Origin: Sisyra terminalis
Lineage: Eukaryota; Arthropoda; Insecta; Neuroptera; Sisyridae
Reading direction: 5' to 3'
Length of the DNA: 64,000 bases
NCBI GenBank assembly: GCA_958496175.1
Contig: OY292276.1
Coordinates: 53,519,080-53,583,079, forward strand
Shown here: piece by piece, positions 1 to 12,334 of the stretch
How positions within the stretch are numbered: the stretch's first letter is position 1
How the letters are laid out: the number at the start of each line of letters is the position of its first letter
The notes under the pieces: model-generated
What the model was told of the DNA's origin: nothing
The model's database searches: none
What the model saw: the letters and a program-made list of their open reading frames with translations, nothing else
Program-made: the position numbers and the translations under genes

Positions 1-39
1 AAGTCTGCATGTACCATTAAATGTTGCAAATCTTTTTAG

Positions 40-3000
40 ACAGAGAAGGATATTTCGTTCCAACTCAATATAATGGCTTTCTCGTGCAAGATGTTTTTAG
101 AAGATGATTATTCAACTTCTATTTGTAATGTAATATTTGTTACACTAATAATGACTGCTTTTGAATTTTAATTATTGGTATTTTTAGAATTTGACGGTTG
201 TACATCAATCAGTAGTGTCTTGTACATGCACAGTTCAGGAATCAAAGTCAATTTTGGGTATAAGTTATTTAGGTCTTAAGCATTTTATGATTGGATACAT
301 GCCGGTTCCTATGTATTTTAAAATTGTCTATTGTTATATTATTGCCATAACTGTAACTGTTGTTTTATTATTGGCTTTTGCTTTATATTTGCTGGCAGCC
401 AGGTTAGACTGTGATGATAATGTCCAGGTAAAATAAGCTCTTATTTTTATGCATTATCCTTTATATAATTAATTAAAATGGTGAAGTTTTTGCTTTAGAA
501 CTTCAAATTTATATCTAATCTTATGTATAAATTTGTTAAAAACTCTCCAGTTTCAGTCCGGAAACTTACAGAATAGACTACTTTCTCTATTAGGTTTTTC
601 TTATATTAATTGTTTTTAACCGTCGGTTTATAACTTCTTTTTGCTACTCTAGGGTTAATTAAATCAGTTATCGAGAAATAATGAAAATTTGCACGATACG
701 AGATTCGAACCCACTACCTACTAATTTTGGAGCGGTCATCTAAACCACTCGGCTACCTATTTATTTAGTTATGTTAATAGTTTACAATAAACAGTTTATT
801 AATGCCGAATAAAATTAATAAATCACAATTTATTAATTGATTAAAAACCTCGATATAACAAACGGTTTTGAACCCAGGACGCCAGTAAAAGGAAAAATTA
901 AAGAAAATTGGTAATAATAAATTTTACTTTAAACAATTAAAATACGACTGGACGTAGTCGTTGAAAGTTCAAAAAATGGAAAATTAACTAAAGTTCAAGT
1001 GGCGGGAATTGATAAAGTGAAAGGACCCGAAAACAGGGTAATGTGGAAATTTCAAATCAGTGTTACACTTAAAAGACATCGTCGAAGTGGAAAAATGGAT
1101 GGCAAAAGACGCGAAAATCCAAAGTGGTCAAGTTTCGCGGATATCCAATAAGATTATGGATACACATTGTAACGTTCGAATTGGCTTTCGAAATTTGAAG
1201 TAAATTACGAACCATATTTGAAAAGGAAATCTGAATCTCTGTTATAGGGAAAATACTTATGGCATTGCCGGGAAGATTTAAATATTTTATTTAAATATGG
1301 GTGGGAATAAACCTGCAATTTTCCGGACATTCATAAATTAAGAGTTGGTAACTTTAACAAGTGTTCTCCAAACCAGAAAATTAGTATAAAAAATTATCAT
1401 GCTACTACCTAATAACGTCAATATTAAATAGCTTATTTGTCTTATTCAATTCTTTAATTTTTTTTTGTTGTTGCAGAAACATCCAGCTTATTTAGTTGAT
1501 AATAAATTAACAGATCACTCAGACTATGTTGTCATTGTGGTTACTGGTTCCAAACAAGATTCAGAAACTTCTGCTAATGTGGGAATAAAAATATATGGGT
1601 CAATCAGTAATACAAAGGTATTTTTTTTTAGAGATGTTTATATTAAAAACTAAGATTCAGTATTAGTTGAATGCATGGAAAAACAAATAAAAAAAAATCA
1701 ATTTTCAATTAAAACAGAAATTTATACCCATACAAAAAAAGACCGCGAAATTTTTGAGATTTGCTTAAAAATTCGTAGGTAGATATTAAAAATTTAAAAA
1801 ATTGTAATGTACATAAGGTAAAATCGTATTATAAATAGAAGAATCGATAATTTTTAAAGTGAAAAATCAGTTAATTGTTAAGGTGACTTAAAATAGTAAA
1901 AGCATAAAAAAATCCCCATATAATATTTTACTTAATATTTATTGTAATCTGGAACAATTGAGGAAACGATAATCATTTGCCAATATTGTAAGGTGTTAAA
2001 ATACAGCAATGAATCTACTTGGCAGCACAACAATATGTTGTGCTGGTGAAAAAGTAAAATCGCCACAATTGGTCCCATCACTAGATCCATTTCGCTCCTT
2101 ATTGTATGGGATAGGTACCTAATGGTTCTAATAACTCCTTGGCCAATATTCTAAAATATAACAATTGTTTTCAAATGACGTCGTTTGCTGCATAAAACGA
2201 ATATTCTGTTTAAGGAAGTATTGAAAAAAACAAGAACATTCCCAGTAAGCTTCTTATCCCGAACTAATACCGACCTTAGGATTGAATAGGTCAAAAGAAT
2301 AATATAATTTCGAGGGACATATGTTTCGAAATATCTATGTATGTCTTTAATCCTATGAATAAGTGAGAATTTAAGGATTTTTGTATGCATTTGAGTTCTA
2401 ATATGTTTAATGTATTTATAGCTGTAAATCTAAATAAGTAAAGTACAATGTATATTAGTTATATTATTAATAACTTTTGTTAGTAATTAAATAATTAAAA
2501 ATATAGTAATATTTCTGACCACAATTAATTTTCGCAATTCAACTTTAGGTGGTACAAAGTTCACCGGGTTCTATGCTATTTTATAAAAAAAAAATATTTG
2601 CATATAACACAATTAAGTATATATCAATTATAACCCAGGCAAATTGTAAAATGCTTTATTTTTTAAACATATATAATATTATTTTCACACACAAAAGAAT
2701 TTAATGAAACCTTTAAATGAAATTTGATTTGTTTCAAAAAACATTAAAAATATTATTAAATTGTATGGATAAGAAAATACAAGTATAAGCTTATGATTTT
2801 TTCTTAATAGCTTTTGAGGGATTTAAATTTAGTAGACAAAAAATAAATTTGAATTTATTATAAATACTTCAAAAAGATAACTAAACAATGAAAAATAAAA
2901 TGAAAATTAGGTACGTTTCATTTTTTTTATAGCTTTTGTCAGTATGAATTCCAGTTTATGGAACCAGTTTAATTGAAAGCTAAAGTAGAATGCATAAAAT

Positions 3001-6000
3001 CCTACTTTCAAATGTTGATATGAAATAAAACAAAAAAAGCTTGAAGGCCAAAACGAGAGAATGTGGCAAATATAAATGTCATTAAGGGAACCTGTTTGGG
3101 GTATTTATTTTTTGTTGTCAATTGTATTTACATTTACAACTGTTTCCGAATCCATTAGTGATACGTTTGGACCTTTATTTATAAATGCATTTTAGCCTTC
3201 AAGGTTTTACTATGTTATTTCATATCATCAGCTGAGAGCAGATAAAATTCCTTACAATTTCACATCAGCTTGGAATTCAGCCGGTTTCGGTCACAATATT
3301 GAACATTATGGACCAAAGGTTGGTGAAATTGAACATATATACCTATTTACCTGAATTCTATCGTACAATTCAAGAACAGGTTTATCGATTTCAACAATAT
3401 TTTGTTTTCGGATACATCTTAGTGTTTCGCCCAAAAAAAATATTTATTCTGATTTCACTATGGATCCAATTTAAAGACAGCTTTACTGATTTGATAGAAA
3501 CCTTATTAAGGTCATAAGGTTATATTAAGGTCAACTTATTTTTCTTCAAAAGAAAAGGTTGCCTTTTTACGTTAAATTATTAATAATAAAAGTAGCACTG
3601 GGAAGCAAGCCGATAAAAATAAATAATCGGACATCCATTTATTGGTTATAAATTGGACCCAATAATTAAATATCTATGTTCCTTTTTAAGCCATCGAAAA
3701 ATCAACATTGGTACTTGAAATCAGGGGTGGCCAACCCAAATGATATTGCGGGCCACTTATAGTTTTTCACAGTTATATCTCAAATTCCCCATACAAAACT
3801 TTCACCACTCTGGTCATTATAAAATGTATACATTTTATAAAAGTGTGGTGCATCTCGGAGGATGGCCACTTCTGACAACCTCTGATTTACATAAGCAATG
3901 AATGATATTTCGTTTATCTACATTAATAAAATTATTATATTGGTTTGTGTAGATTTCATAAATTCAAACGGTCAGTACAATATTCGCTAACTGACAATAC
4001 TTCATTGTTATGATCGTGCAGTAATTTTTCGAGGTAGAGCAAATTAACTCAAAACGTAAACGTTAATTGTATATTTTGAAGGGAAATTTTAATTGGTACA
4101 GCGAGGGATACTGTGGGTTGGTAAGGGAGGTGATTTTTATAATTTTAAAGCTTTTTTTTCCTAAATGAATTTATTTATTTATATCCATAGGCTGGCAGGA
4201 CCACGTCTGCCGGATTCAGGTAGTTTTGTATAATTTTCACTTTTCTTCCTAAGTTATCAACGTTTCTTTACAAAAAAAAGGTCTACCAAGAATTTCATTC
4301 TTTGGAAAAAAAAATTATATATCTGGTGTTTCGGAAATGTTATCATTTGTTTTTCCATGTCTGTGAAAATTAAATTACAAAAAAAAAATGTTTAGCAATT
4401 GAAAATTTTAGAGGCATGTGCTGAGAGGATTGGGTCCAAAAACAATATGGAAAAAAAGATCTGTAAAATGGTTCACCTTAGCAAACGATAAACCTCTGGG
4501 AAATGTAAGAGCTGTTGAAATGTGGATAGATCAAAGAGGAACTAAACCTCATTGGTAAACATTAGTATTTTTCAACTCATACGTAGATATTTTATCTGGA
4601 ATACATTATTATCAACAAAATAACAATATTCTCTAAAATTCGTAGATTCAGTAGGTATGGATCAACACTAAATAAAACTTTCAAACTTTCAGGTATTGTG
4701 AAAAAGTTATAATACGAAACTATTTAAAACAAATTGAATGGGTTTTTATGGTACGCAAATGGTTTTCACTGTACTATGGAGGACAAAAAATCCATCGTAT
4801 TTTGTACCAAACAAAAAAACGTGAGCCAACCACAGTATATGAAAAAGTTTTCAACTTAGAAGATTATCCAATTCATCATATTTGGTTTGGAATGTTAACA
4901 AAGTATGCAAACATGCAGTGCATCAATTACTCACCTGCATATACATAAAAGAATAGTTTAACTATTTCTTTTTTTTTTAGAGAATATTGCCACCCGTTTA
5001 CCAGAATCATCAAACTACTATCATGCACATCAATTGTTTTTACTATTATGATGGCAAATTTTCTTTTATTTGGTGTGGCCGATTTTTTCGAAAGTGCCAA
5101 CGCTGATGAAGGCCATTTGAAAACTGAAAACATAGTTCCCTACTCCATTGGTTCTTTACTAATTGCCCTATTGATCAACTATCCTATAATAACTGCAATT
5201 AAGTATGATTAGTTTTGACTAATTTTTCGATAAAATTTCAAGTGTTTGTATTCAACAGGGTATCCAGTCCTTTTGACGAAAGGAACTTGAAGTATTATGA
5301 ATTTGCTGGAATTGATCCAAAAGCTCCAAAGATGGATTTTTGGTTTACACGCAATGTTAGAATTGCAGGTTGGTAAGTATAAATTGTATTTTATTTACTA
5401 TATAAAAAATATTAAAGATAAATTCTCAGCAAAATCAATTTTACTAACATGACATAATTAATAAGTATCAGGAAAATTGAATTATTTATTCAACTTAATC
5501 TATGGATAAATAACGATATCCTTACTCTTTGGTCAGTTTATGAAAAGAACCTATTTATAAATAAGCTGACATTAATTTATTGTTTAATTATTTTTAGTGT
5601 TATAATGCTTACGTTCATAGTTTTCTTTGCCATTCTGTTATATTATTATGGAATCACATATGGAACTAGAAAGAGTCAAATGTGGCTATTATCAGTACTT
5701 TTGGCAATAGTATTAGATATTATAGTCGCAGAAACGTTCCACGTCATTGTTCGAGCTTACATTTGCAGAATTTTTCTAGAAGTATGTATATTTTTTTAAT
5801 TCAAAGTTTTACAAGAAATCTACAATCAAATAATAATGAATTATGAAGGACATATAATCGTAACCGTTCTTATCTTTTTCAAAGTAGAAATAATTACCAA
5901 ATTAATCGAAGAAATGATCATTAATATAATTGCTACAAGCCTAGTACTGCTCAAGGTGTGAATAATGATTTTAAATGTATATACTTATTACTTATATAAT

Positions 6001-8434
6001 AAATAAATTGCGATCAATGTGACAAAAGCGTAAATGAAAATGACACGCTACTGAGTTAAGAAAATAGCAAAAGTCAACAATATAAACATCAATTTTTTTT
6101 CTGCTAACTTTGAACAGTTATTCCAACAAAAATTCAAACAAATCTATTACTGACATATTTACCCAGATACGTATTTCAATCACCTACTGGAACTCACCGC
6201 ATAGCAACTGCGGATACTACTTGATGACCACTGAGGAAGATTGCTTGGCAATCAAAATATGTATGTATCTGGATCAATACTTACATCAATATTACATTTG
6301 TTTGAATCAATGTTCAAATTTACGTTTATCGATGACTTTAGTAAATTATATAACATAAATAAAACCACAATACTTAAACTACATATATTGTATAAACAGT
6401 ATTACTAATTAGTTTTATATTGAAATAATTAGTCTTTTTTTTAGAGACCCGAAGTTTTAAGATTTTGCAATGAAAATGTTAGTTTGAAAATTTCTAAAAA
6501 CGAACGTTTATTTTGTGCAGAAGCAAAACAATATTTATTAAAAAAAGATATGGCTATTCCTATGCGAAGAAGAGAATGTGAAGTAATTAAGTCAATTATT
6601 TTTTTTTCTGTATTATAATATTTACTGTAAGCCCTTTTTTTTGAATTTAGTTTTATAAAGAAAAAGAAAAATATTTTATGCGATACAAAAAGTCATTATG
6701 CGACACCTTCATATACGTAATTTATGCAGTGTTATTAACCATGGTGTTTATTTACATGCAAAAATCATATGCGTCTTATGCGACGAGGGTGTTGGAAAAA
6801 GTATTTATTTATTCCCAATATTTCAAATCTGTAACGTTTGATGAAATCCATGGACTTCCAAAGTATCTTTTTTTTTATCAAAATATTCTATGCAGATATT
6901 ATTTGAAATGTACTTTTTAGTTTATATATCTATTTAAATACCACTTTTCTTCATTTGGTTCATTGGAAAAATCCAGCATGGTTTGTTATGGCTTTTTATC
7001 AATTGAATGGAATTGCCAGGTTTCTTTTGAAATCATTTTAAATTCAAATCAGTTCTGAAATTTTCTTTTTTCTTAGATTAAGACAATTTCGGTTAGAAGA
7101 AGATAATATTTGTACAATGCCAACTGAATTATGCGACATATTGTTATCCATTTACTGTATAACTGATTTTAATGAAGACAACACAGACAAAAAAGATTAT
7201 AATCCATTCTGGAGACCATACACTGATGATGAATTCAAACTTTTGGCGTTTTTTTATCAAGAAACATACAATTCTTACTATTCATTTTTTGGTTTTAAGC
7301 CTTTTAGCATTATTTAAGGTTTTCTTTTTCAAACTGTTTTTTTACAGGGGCACATGCAAATATTCCTATTGATGGAGGCTATATTTCAAATTTAGGGACA
7401 AAAGCATCAAATACACTTGCAATTTTAAATTCCATAACTTATTTTAAATGGATTGATAATAAAACGCAAGTGTTAGTTTTGGAACTATCTAGCTTTAATG
7501 CAGATGCCAATGTAATGTCGTACATTAGGATGGTTTTTGATCGCTCTAGGACGGGTGACTGGATAAAATCTTATAAGGTAATTATAAATATGTTTATATT
7601 TAATATTATACGTTTAATAAAATTAATATTTTCTTTTAGATTTATTCTTTTCCATTGGTTTGGTCAGAACATGTAAAAACTGTAACAATAGTCATGACAA
7701 TAATTTTTCTTTCAAACATAGTTGTTACGTTACTACATCAATTGTCGTTTTTACTAAATGAAGGACTTCGTCCTTATATTCGAAATATTTGGAATGGGGT
7801 TGATTTAACCATTGCTACCGCATCAATAATAACAATATTCATTTCATATATGACATATTCAACGACAGAAAAGTTTATGTACATTCGTACTTTAAATCAA
7901 AACTCATATTTTAACATACTACCGTTGGTTGTATGTCACTATTATTTAAAAATATGTGCCGGTATAGTAATGTTTTTATGCCTTTTTCGAACAATTCGAT
8001 TTTTCAAAGTTCATCCTGTAATGCGTCGAGTTGGTTTGGCCGTTACGTTTTCCATGAAACCATTGGCAGCTTTGCTTTTTGTGTTTTGCATTATTGTCAT
8101 TATGTTAGCGCTAATATTTTGGCTGATTTTTGGACCGTTGATTAAACAATTTCGATCATTTCATGAATCGTTAATGATGATTCTTTTGGTACCAAAAGGC
8201 TTAAATAAGCACATAAATTGGGACGAAGTGAAAAATGCAAAAGAATTTGGATTTGTTATCATTTTTTTATTGCTTATATGTGTAAAAGTGTTTTTTGCTA
8301 ACTTGATTATTTCTATTTTGGTGGCAAATTTTAAAAAGACAAAAGTTGATACGATGTGTCCATTTTCATTTAGAGATTACTTTCTGGAAAGAATATTCCC
8401 TCCAATAAGGATAGTAAAATTTTCATCAAAATAA
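40..8434 (+). CDS. PKD1-like PLAT/channel gene, copy A (3' part only)
   Basis: This is the last 15 exons of a polycystin-1-like gene whose 5' part lies left of the window. Exons by GT-AG borders and frame: 40-129, 188-427, 1477-1617, 4191-4219, 4414-4554, 4693-4902, 4981-5202, 5259-5372, 5598-5781, 6445-6582, 6651-6862, 6921-7019, 7077-7291, 7348-7577, 7640-8434. They total 3060 bases with one frame to a TAA stop. All exon lengths equal those of exons 19-33 of copy B, so this copy looks functional over the visible part. It encodes the GPS-like region and TM1, PLAT, TM2-TM6, the polycystin extracellular domain and the channel. AATAAA overlaps the stop codon (8430-8435). Intron 21 is about 2 kb longer than in B because of an insertion. 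Family assignment is strong; the physiological ligand or ion cannot be read from sequence. Confidence 0.85.
428..1476 (+). other. Intron 20 of copy A with tRNA-like and copia gag debris
   Basis: This intron is shared with B (33299-34600) and C (62962 onward). It holds a minus-strand tRNA-like block (692-760) and, on the plus strand from about 976, a degraded copia-type gag remnant. Copy A has lost about 250 bases of that remnant that B keeps. No other coding signal is seen. Confidence 0.6.
692..760 (-). repeat. tRNA-like sequence (SINE head or tRNA pseudogene), copy A
   Basis: Read on the minus strand, the block begins GTAGCCGAGTGGT, close to a Ser/Leu-type tRNA A box, and ends GGGTTCGAATC, a near-perfect B box and T loop. 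The T stem can pair with wobbles. The acceptor-stem halves do not pair and the anticodon arm is unclear, so a working tRNA is unlikely. The same block sits at the same intron position in copies B and C. Confidence 0.5.
1477..4902 (+). CDS. PLAT domain exons of copy A
   Basis: Four exons (1477-1617, 4191-4219, 4414-4554, 4693-4902) encode the cytoplasmic PLAT/LH2 domain between TM1 and TM2. It starts with D-Y-V-V-I-V-V-T-G and ends with W-V-F-M-V-R-K-W-F-S-L, the usual PLAT start and finish, with the central W-F-T-L-A and L-G-N-V-R-A-V-E-M-W motifs. PLAT domains bind lipids and partner proteins under the membrane. The second exon is only 29 bases. The third exon uses the second AG of TTTTAGAG if the frame is to hold. 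The first of these introns carries the large copy-A-specific insertion. Confidence 0.8.
2330..2640 (+). repeat. Spacer-derived repeat block in intron 21 of A
   Basis: About 300 bases closely resemble 15870-16100 in the A-B spacer and 49365-49660 in the B-C spacer. Shared landmarks include an ATATCTATGTATG run, GTGAGAATTTAAGG, TAATATTTAC/TCTG and, in the B-C spacer, AGGTGGTA.AAGTTCAC. It is non-coding. Its presence both in spacers and inside an intron marks either an interspersed repeat or a translocated piece of spacer. Confidence 0.6.
3076..3534 (+). pseudogene. Pseudogene-like frame with signal-peptide start, inside intron 21 of A
   Basis: From an ATG at 3076 a single frame runs about 150 codons with only four internal stops (TAG, TGA, TAA, TGA), far fewer than expected in such AT-rich DNA. 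The first 30 residues look like a signal peptide (basic start, then I-Y-F-L-L-S-I-V-F-T-F, then V-S-E-S). Later text includes S-A-W-N-S-A-G-F-G-H-N-I-E-H-Y and S-D-F-T-M-D-P-I. I do not recognise the family. At least two of the stops could be decayed Trp codons. It lies within the block private to copy A. Confidence 0.35.
5782..6444 (+). other. Intron 27 of copy A
   Basis: This intron of about 660 bases is conserved in B (36863-37511). A short open frame inside (6110-6358) is shared but carries a 9-base indel and other changes between copies. The flanking exons join in phase 0 without it, so I treat the intron as non-coding. Confidence 0.6.
7640..8434 (+). CDS. Polycystin channel C-terminal exon, copy A
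   Basis: This large last exon encodes about 264 residues: five hydrophobic segments (starting near V-K-T-V-T-I-V, V-D-L-T-I-A, Y-L-K-I-C-A-G, M-K-P-L-A-A-L and F-G-F-V-I-I-F) and the pore-loop-like stretch F-R-S-F-H-E-S-L-M-M. With TM6 upstream this gives the six-TM channel unit of the PKD family. The N-x-V-D-L-T-I motif before the second segment and A-N-L-I-I-S-I-L-V-A-N near the end are typical. No acidic L-G-D type selectivity filter as in PKD2 channels is evident, in keeping with PKD1-type members. The cytoplasmic tail is very short and shows no coiled coil. Confidence 0.85.
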   Translation: MYSFPLVWSEHVKTVTIVMTIIFLSNIVVTLLHQLSFLLNEGLRPYIRNIWNGVDLTIATASIITIFISYMTYSTTEKFMYIRTLNQNSYFNILPLVVCHYYLKICAGIVMFLCLFRTIRFFKVHPVMRRVGLAVTFSMKPLAALLFVFCIIVIMLALIFWLIFGPLIKQFRSFHESLMMILLVPKGLNKHINWDEVKNAKEFGFVIIFLLLICVKVFFANLIISILVANFKKTKVDTMCPFSFRDYFLERIFPPIRIVKFSSK

Positions 8435-8740
8435 ATAATTATCTTTTTTTTTTACTTTCTGATAATGTATTAATATTTTAAGTCATTTTGTAATTGAATT
8501 TAAATATATACTTTAACTTTCTTACAAAAGGCTTTTATTAAAAAAAAAAAAATCAAACGAATTTTTAGTAAAATAATTTTCTACCAAACGATTCGATGGT
8601 ACTTCCTAGCTAACAAGTCAAGTGGTTCAGGATTGCAATGCAGTTTCTTCTGCTTTACTATAATCAATATAAATTATTTTCCATTTTAATTCCATTTGTA
8701 TGAAGCATTTATTTGAAATAATTGATCAACAATTCACTTG
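8435..8740. other. 3' flank of copy A
   Basis: This AT-rich sequence aligns with the first ~260 bases after copy B (39507-39770), including AACAAGTCAAGTGGTTCA and TGCAATGCAGTTTCTTC. It is therefore part of the duplicated unit and includes the 3' UTR. No ORF is seen. Confidence 0.5.
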
Positions 8741-9480
8741 AATTACGCCATAGTCTTTAGTATAGCACAGAAACGTTCCAATACTCATAAGGTATCGATA
8801 CTTACTCATTTAAGTAGTACTCAAATTGTTTGATACTACTCATGAGTACCCTTAAAGTATCGATACTTATTCATATCAATACATTTTTTTTCATTTTAAA
8901 GGCACGTAAAAATTTGGGGGTGATATTTATTCCCTTTTTTAAGATGTTCCAAATTAATAGTCATAGTTTTATTAATTACAAGTAGAGGTATAAAATTAAT
9001 AATCTTTTATGAATTGAAATTAATTATTTGTATTAAAATTTCAAGAATACACAGAAAAACAGATCACTTAAGCGAAGAACTCTGTTCCATAAAATTGCCC
9101 TAAAAATTGTACTTAGGGATAATCTTTTGTAAGGCAAACTTATACAAGCAGGGAAATATTAATTTCATTTCATCCCATTCCACAAATGGGTTACTTTTGA
9201 GTGATACGACCGGATTGAATAAATAAAGAGTAACTTCATCATCCTGGTGTGTCTTCTTTTTCTTTTTGTGTCCTAAATTATAATATAATTTCAGTACAAG
9301 AACGTAAAGGGGAGGGGAGATTTCAGTTCGCCTGACTTCACTAAGAATGGTGCTATCATAAATCAAAAATTGTTCAGTAATATTTATTTAGTTTGATTCG
9401 ATTCGATACCAACTACTTTCGTTTCGATAGTAATATTGTTAATATCGCAAGATTTATATCGGCATATTCCTAATATCTCC
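8740..9480 (-). mobile_element. hAT-type DNA transposon remnant
   Basis: The minus-strand frame 9366-9100 contains S-N-P-F-V-E-W-D-E-M-K-L, then F-P-C-L-Y-K-F-A-L. This is the pattern of the C-terminal dimerisation region of hAT transposases (short W-x-x-M/N...FP.L...A motif before the usual S-x-P-S-x-E-R). Flanking sequence 8800-8880 is rich in TATCGATACTT and ACTCATGAGTAC repeats, as often found at hAT termini. The catalytic core is absent. The piece sits between blocks shared with the B-C spacer, so it is an insertion in the A-B spacer or was lost from the other. Confidence 0.45.
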
Positions 9481-10324
9481 GGCGCCACAATTTAAAAACG
9501 GATTATGGTAGAAGAAGCCTAAGAAATCAAAAATTAAGAGTACTAAAATGCGAGTTTCGCTTCGTTTTTAGTTCAAAAATGCCAATGTTATTTCTTATGG
9601 GAAATCAATTTGTATTAATCCGACAACGGCCAACTGCAACGGATTACGACATTTCCAACGGAAAAGTTTTTGTTGCGGTCTTTATTTTAGACATGTAGAT
9701 TGAGTTAATTCCATATTTCATTTAAATTATTCAACCAAGAATCAAGGTACCTTCGAATCAATGTTACTAAGTAAACTGGGCAGCTGTTGTCACAACAATT
9801 TTACAGCAGGGATATTTAATGAAATATTAAACATTTTATAATGGTTGATTTTTAACGAAAATAAAGTACAAATCGAATTTGAAAATTGATTTCGAACAGT
9901 CTAAGTTTCTAACAGGCATTTAATTTTAAAAATTTTATAACGACAGATATTGGAAATGTTTCCAAAAATGTTTCTAAATTCATTTCCAATTTTTTTTTCC
10001 GTAAGTTTCTACAATTAAATTTTTAAACTAATGTATATAAAATTTAGGCTTAAACTTACCAAAAAATGAAGCAGCCTATTGTCACAAACAAATTCACTCA
10101 ATTTTGTCAAATCACTAAATATCACACTAAAAACACGACCGATGAGGTAGAATTATTTTACAAGAATGAAGAAAGACAAAATTTGTTTAATAAAAAATAA
10201 AAAGGATAGCCTACTGAAATTTAACAGTATATGAAATTTTATTTTCTTGGATCGGGTAACTCTGATCCCTCCAGAACCCATTTTTTCTCATTAAAATAAA
10301 ATTACTACAGAAGTGGGCGAGTTA
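9481..10324. other. A-B spacer, partly shared with B-C spacer
   Basis: About 9568-9830 matches 46627-46880 closely (landmarks TTATTTCTTATGGGAAATC and GGGCAGCTGTTGTCACAAC), so it belongs to the duplicated unit. The rest (9830-10324) is AT-rich with no supported gene. Confidence 0.55.
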
Positions 10325-10767
10325 ACACGGAGATTTCAGTTATGGATTATACCCTCCTGGTTAACATGAGTCGACAAATGGATTGGATGTCTCTAATGGA
10401 AATACAAGATCCTGATGAATTCTTTGTTTGTTTCATACATAAGTTACAGACGTTAGTCAGAAATTCAACGCGTTCTATTAAAAAGAATAAGTCCAATAAT
10501 GTGCCTCGTAATAAGTGGATCACTAAAGGTCTCATGGTTTCGTGTAAGGCCAAAGAACTACTTTACAATATTTGGAAAAGTGATAAAAATAATTTAATCT
10601 TAAAAAGCGATTATAATTCATATTAAAGTAAAATCTTAGATAAGTTAATCAAACGTGCTAAAATTAATCACGAGAATGATATGGTTAGAAAATGTAGTAA
10701 TAATACCAAAAAATTATGGCAATATGTACATAATAAAATAGGTAATAGAGCTACAACAAAAAGTGAG

Positions 10768-12334
10768 GAAAATAAACATACTAAAAATATTAAACTCAAA
10801 CAACAATGGAGTCGACAGAAATCACCTCATAGGGCTATATCGCACACTGATAAGGCCAATTCTTGACTACGGTAGTGTAGTATATTCATCCGCCAAACCC
10901 AACACCTTAAAACTGCTAGACCCAGTGCATAACCTAGGAGTCAGGCTAGCTTTGGGAGCATTCCACACATGTCCCACAAGCAGTTTGTTAGTCGAAGCAA
11001 ATGAACCCAACCTCAATTTACGAAGAAAATACCTCTCTATAAAATTCGCCATCAAAACAAAGCTTAAACCTCAATCAGATCAATGTAAAAAAATTCTGAG
11101 ATCAAGTTTAAATAAATTCATATATAAAAAGGGAAACCTTCCACTCCCGTTTTCCCTACGACTGAAGTTAATTAAAAAACATCATAAAATACACCTACCA
11201 TCACTCTATATCCAGGAAGAACCACCAATACCTCCGTGGGAGTTCTCAAAACCAAGAACTATAAATGTACTAGAAAACATGGGCAAAGCCAACACACCCA
11301 TCCAACTACTTACCCAAAGATACAAAGAAATAGAAAATAAATACAAAAATTCTCACAAAATCATCTTCACCGATGGTTCGAAAACAAAAAATAACGCGGG
11401 CTGCGCCTTTGTAACTGATCAGGAAGAACGGGGGATTAGACTGCCCAGTTGCAGTTCATCTTATACAACCGAACTAAGAGCAATATATGAAGCACTAAAG
11501 TATATCTCAGATCGACCGGGGGATAATTTTGTCATTTGTACCGACTCCCTTAGCGCTATAAATTCGCTGAGGGGTGAGGGTTCGAGAGACTTGGTGGGAG
11601 ACATGAGATCCACAATATGGCGTATGGGTTCAAGAGTAACACTTATGTGGGTCCCGGGGCACATTGGCATAGAAGGGAATGAAAGGGTCGACGTCCTTGC
11701 TAGGGAAGCCGCCATAAATGGTTTGAGAGACCACAGGGCCTCATCAAGTGACTTGCTGGCGGAAGTAAAAACCAATCTTCAACAGAGTTGGCAAAGCGAG
11801 TGGGGAGTCTCCTTCGACTTTCTGAGATCGTTTAAGCCTCTAGTTGGGAGCTTGACCACTTTTGGTGATCTCGGCAGACGGGGAGAGGTGGTCCTTACTC
11901 GCTTAAGAACGGGTCACACCAAGCTGACACACAGCTACCTACTAACGGGAACATCGAGGCCTCTATGTTCATCCTGTGGCGAAGCACTAACCGCCGCACG
12001 ACTTCTGACGGGATGTGGATCGGCCCAACACTATTCGATGCCTCCCGTGAATCTGAACCCGGAGAGCACGGGTTTTCGGGAGTGTTGGCGGGCCATAAGG
12101 AGAGCAGCGTTCTACTCCCACATATAGGCCTGGACTGACTTACATCATATATTATTACATCATCAAATTATACTATATTGTACTGTGTTATTTATATTGA
12201 TATATCAACTATATTATACTAGGACTGTATTGTGTACCATGTGAAATATGGACTGAGCTAAAATTTAGCAAGTCGCGACATAGCCTTAGCAGCTAGAGCG
12301 ACTATAAATAAATAAAATTAAAAAAAAAAAAAAA
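10768..12334 (+). mobile_element. 5'-truncated I-like LINE with RNase H, nested insertion
   Basis: The element is flanked by the direct repeat AAAAAGTGAG (ending at 10767 and 12339) and ends in an A-run (from about 12320), the marks of target-primed reverse transcription. One open frame (to 12127) encodes the RT thumb (L-I-R-P-I-L-D-Y-G-S-V-V-Y) and a complete RNase H. The catalytic residues are all visible: I-F-T-D-G-S, T-T-E-L-R-A, I-C-T-D-S and the H...D of G-H-I-G-I-E-G-N-E-R-V-D-V-L. RNase H in this position is typical of the I clade. The frame is uninterrupted, so this insertion is younger than the decayed LINE that hosts it. Confidence 0.8.

Larger units (their letters stand above)
1618..4190 (+). 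other. Intron 21 of copy A with ~2 kb private insertion
   Basis: The matching intron of B is only 564 bases. The ends align with B, but about 1690-3700 is extra. That insert carries a repeat block (about 2330-2640) also found in the A-B and B-C spacers, and a pseudogene-like frame at 3076-3534. Its boundaries lie in A-rich sequence, so no target duplication could be called. Confidence 0.6.

Noticed and set aside
692..760. A functional tRNA gene
   Set aside because: A and B boxes are good, but the acceptor stem does not pair and the anticodon arm is unclear; better read as SINE or pseudogene.
6110..6358. Open frame in intron 27 (also 37184-37396) as a missing exon
   Set aside because: Flanking exons already join in phase 0; the two copies differ by an indel and substitutions, and no conserved splice pair is needed.
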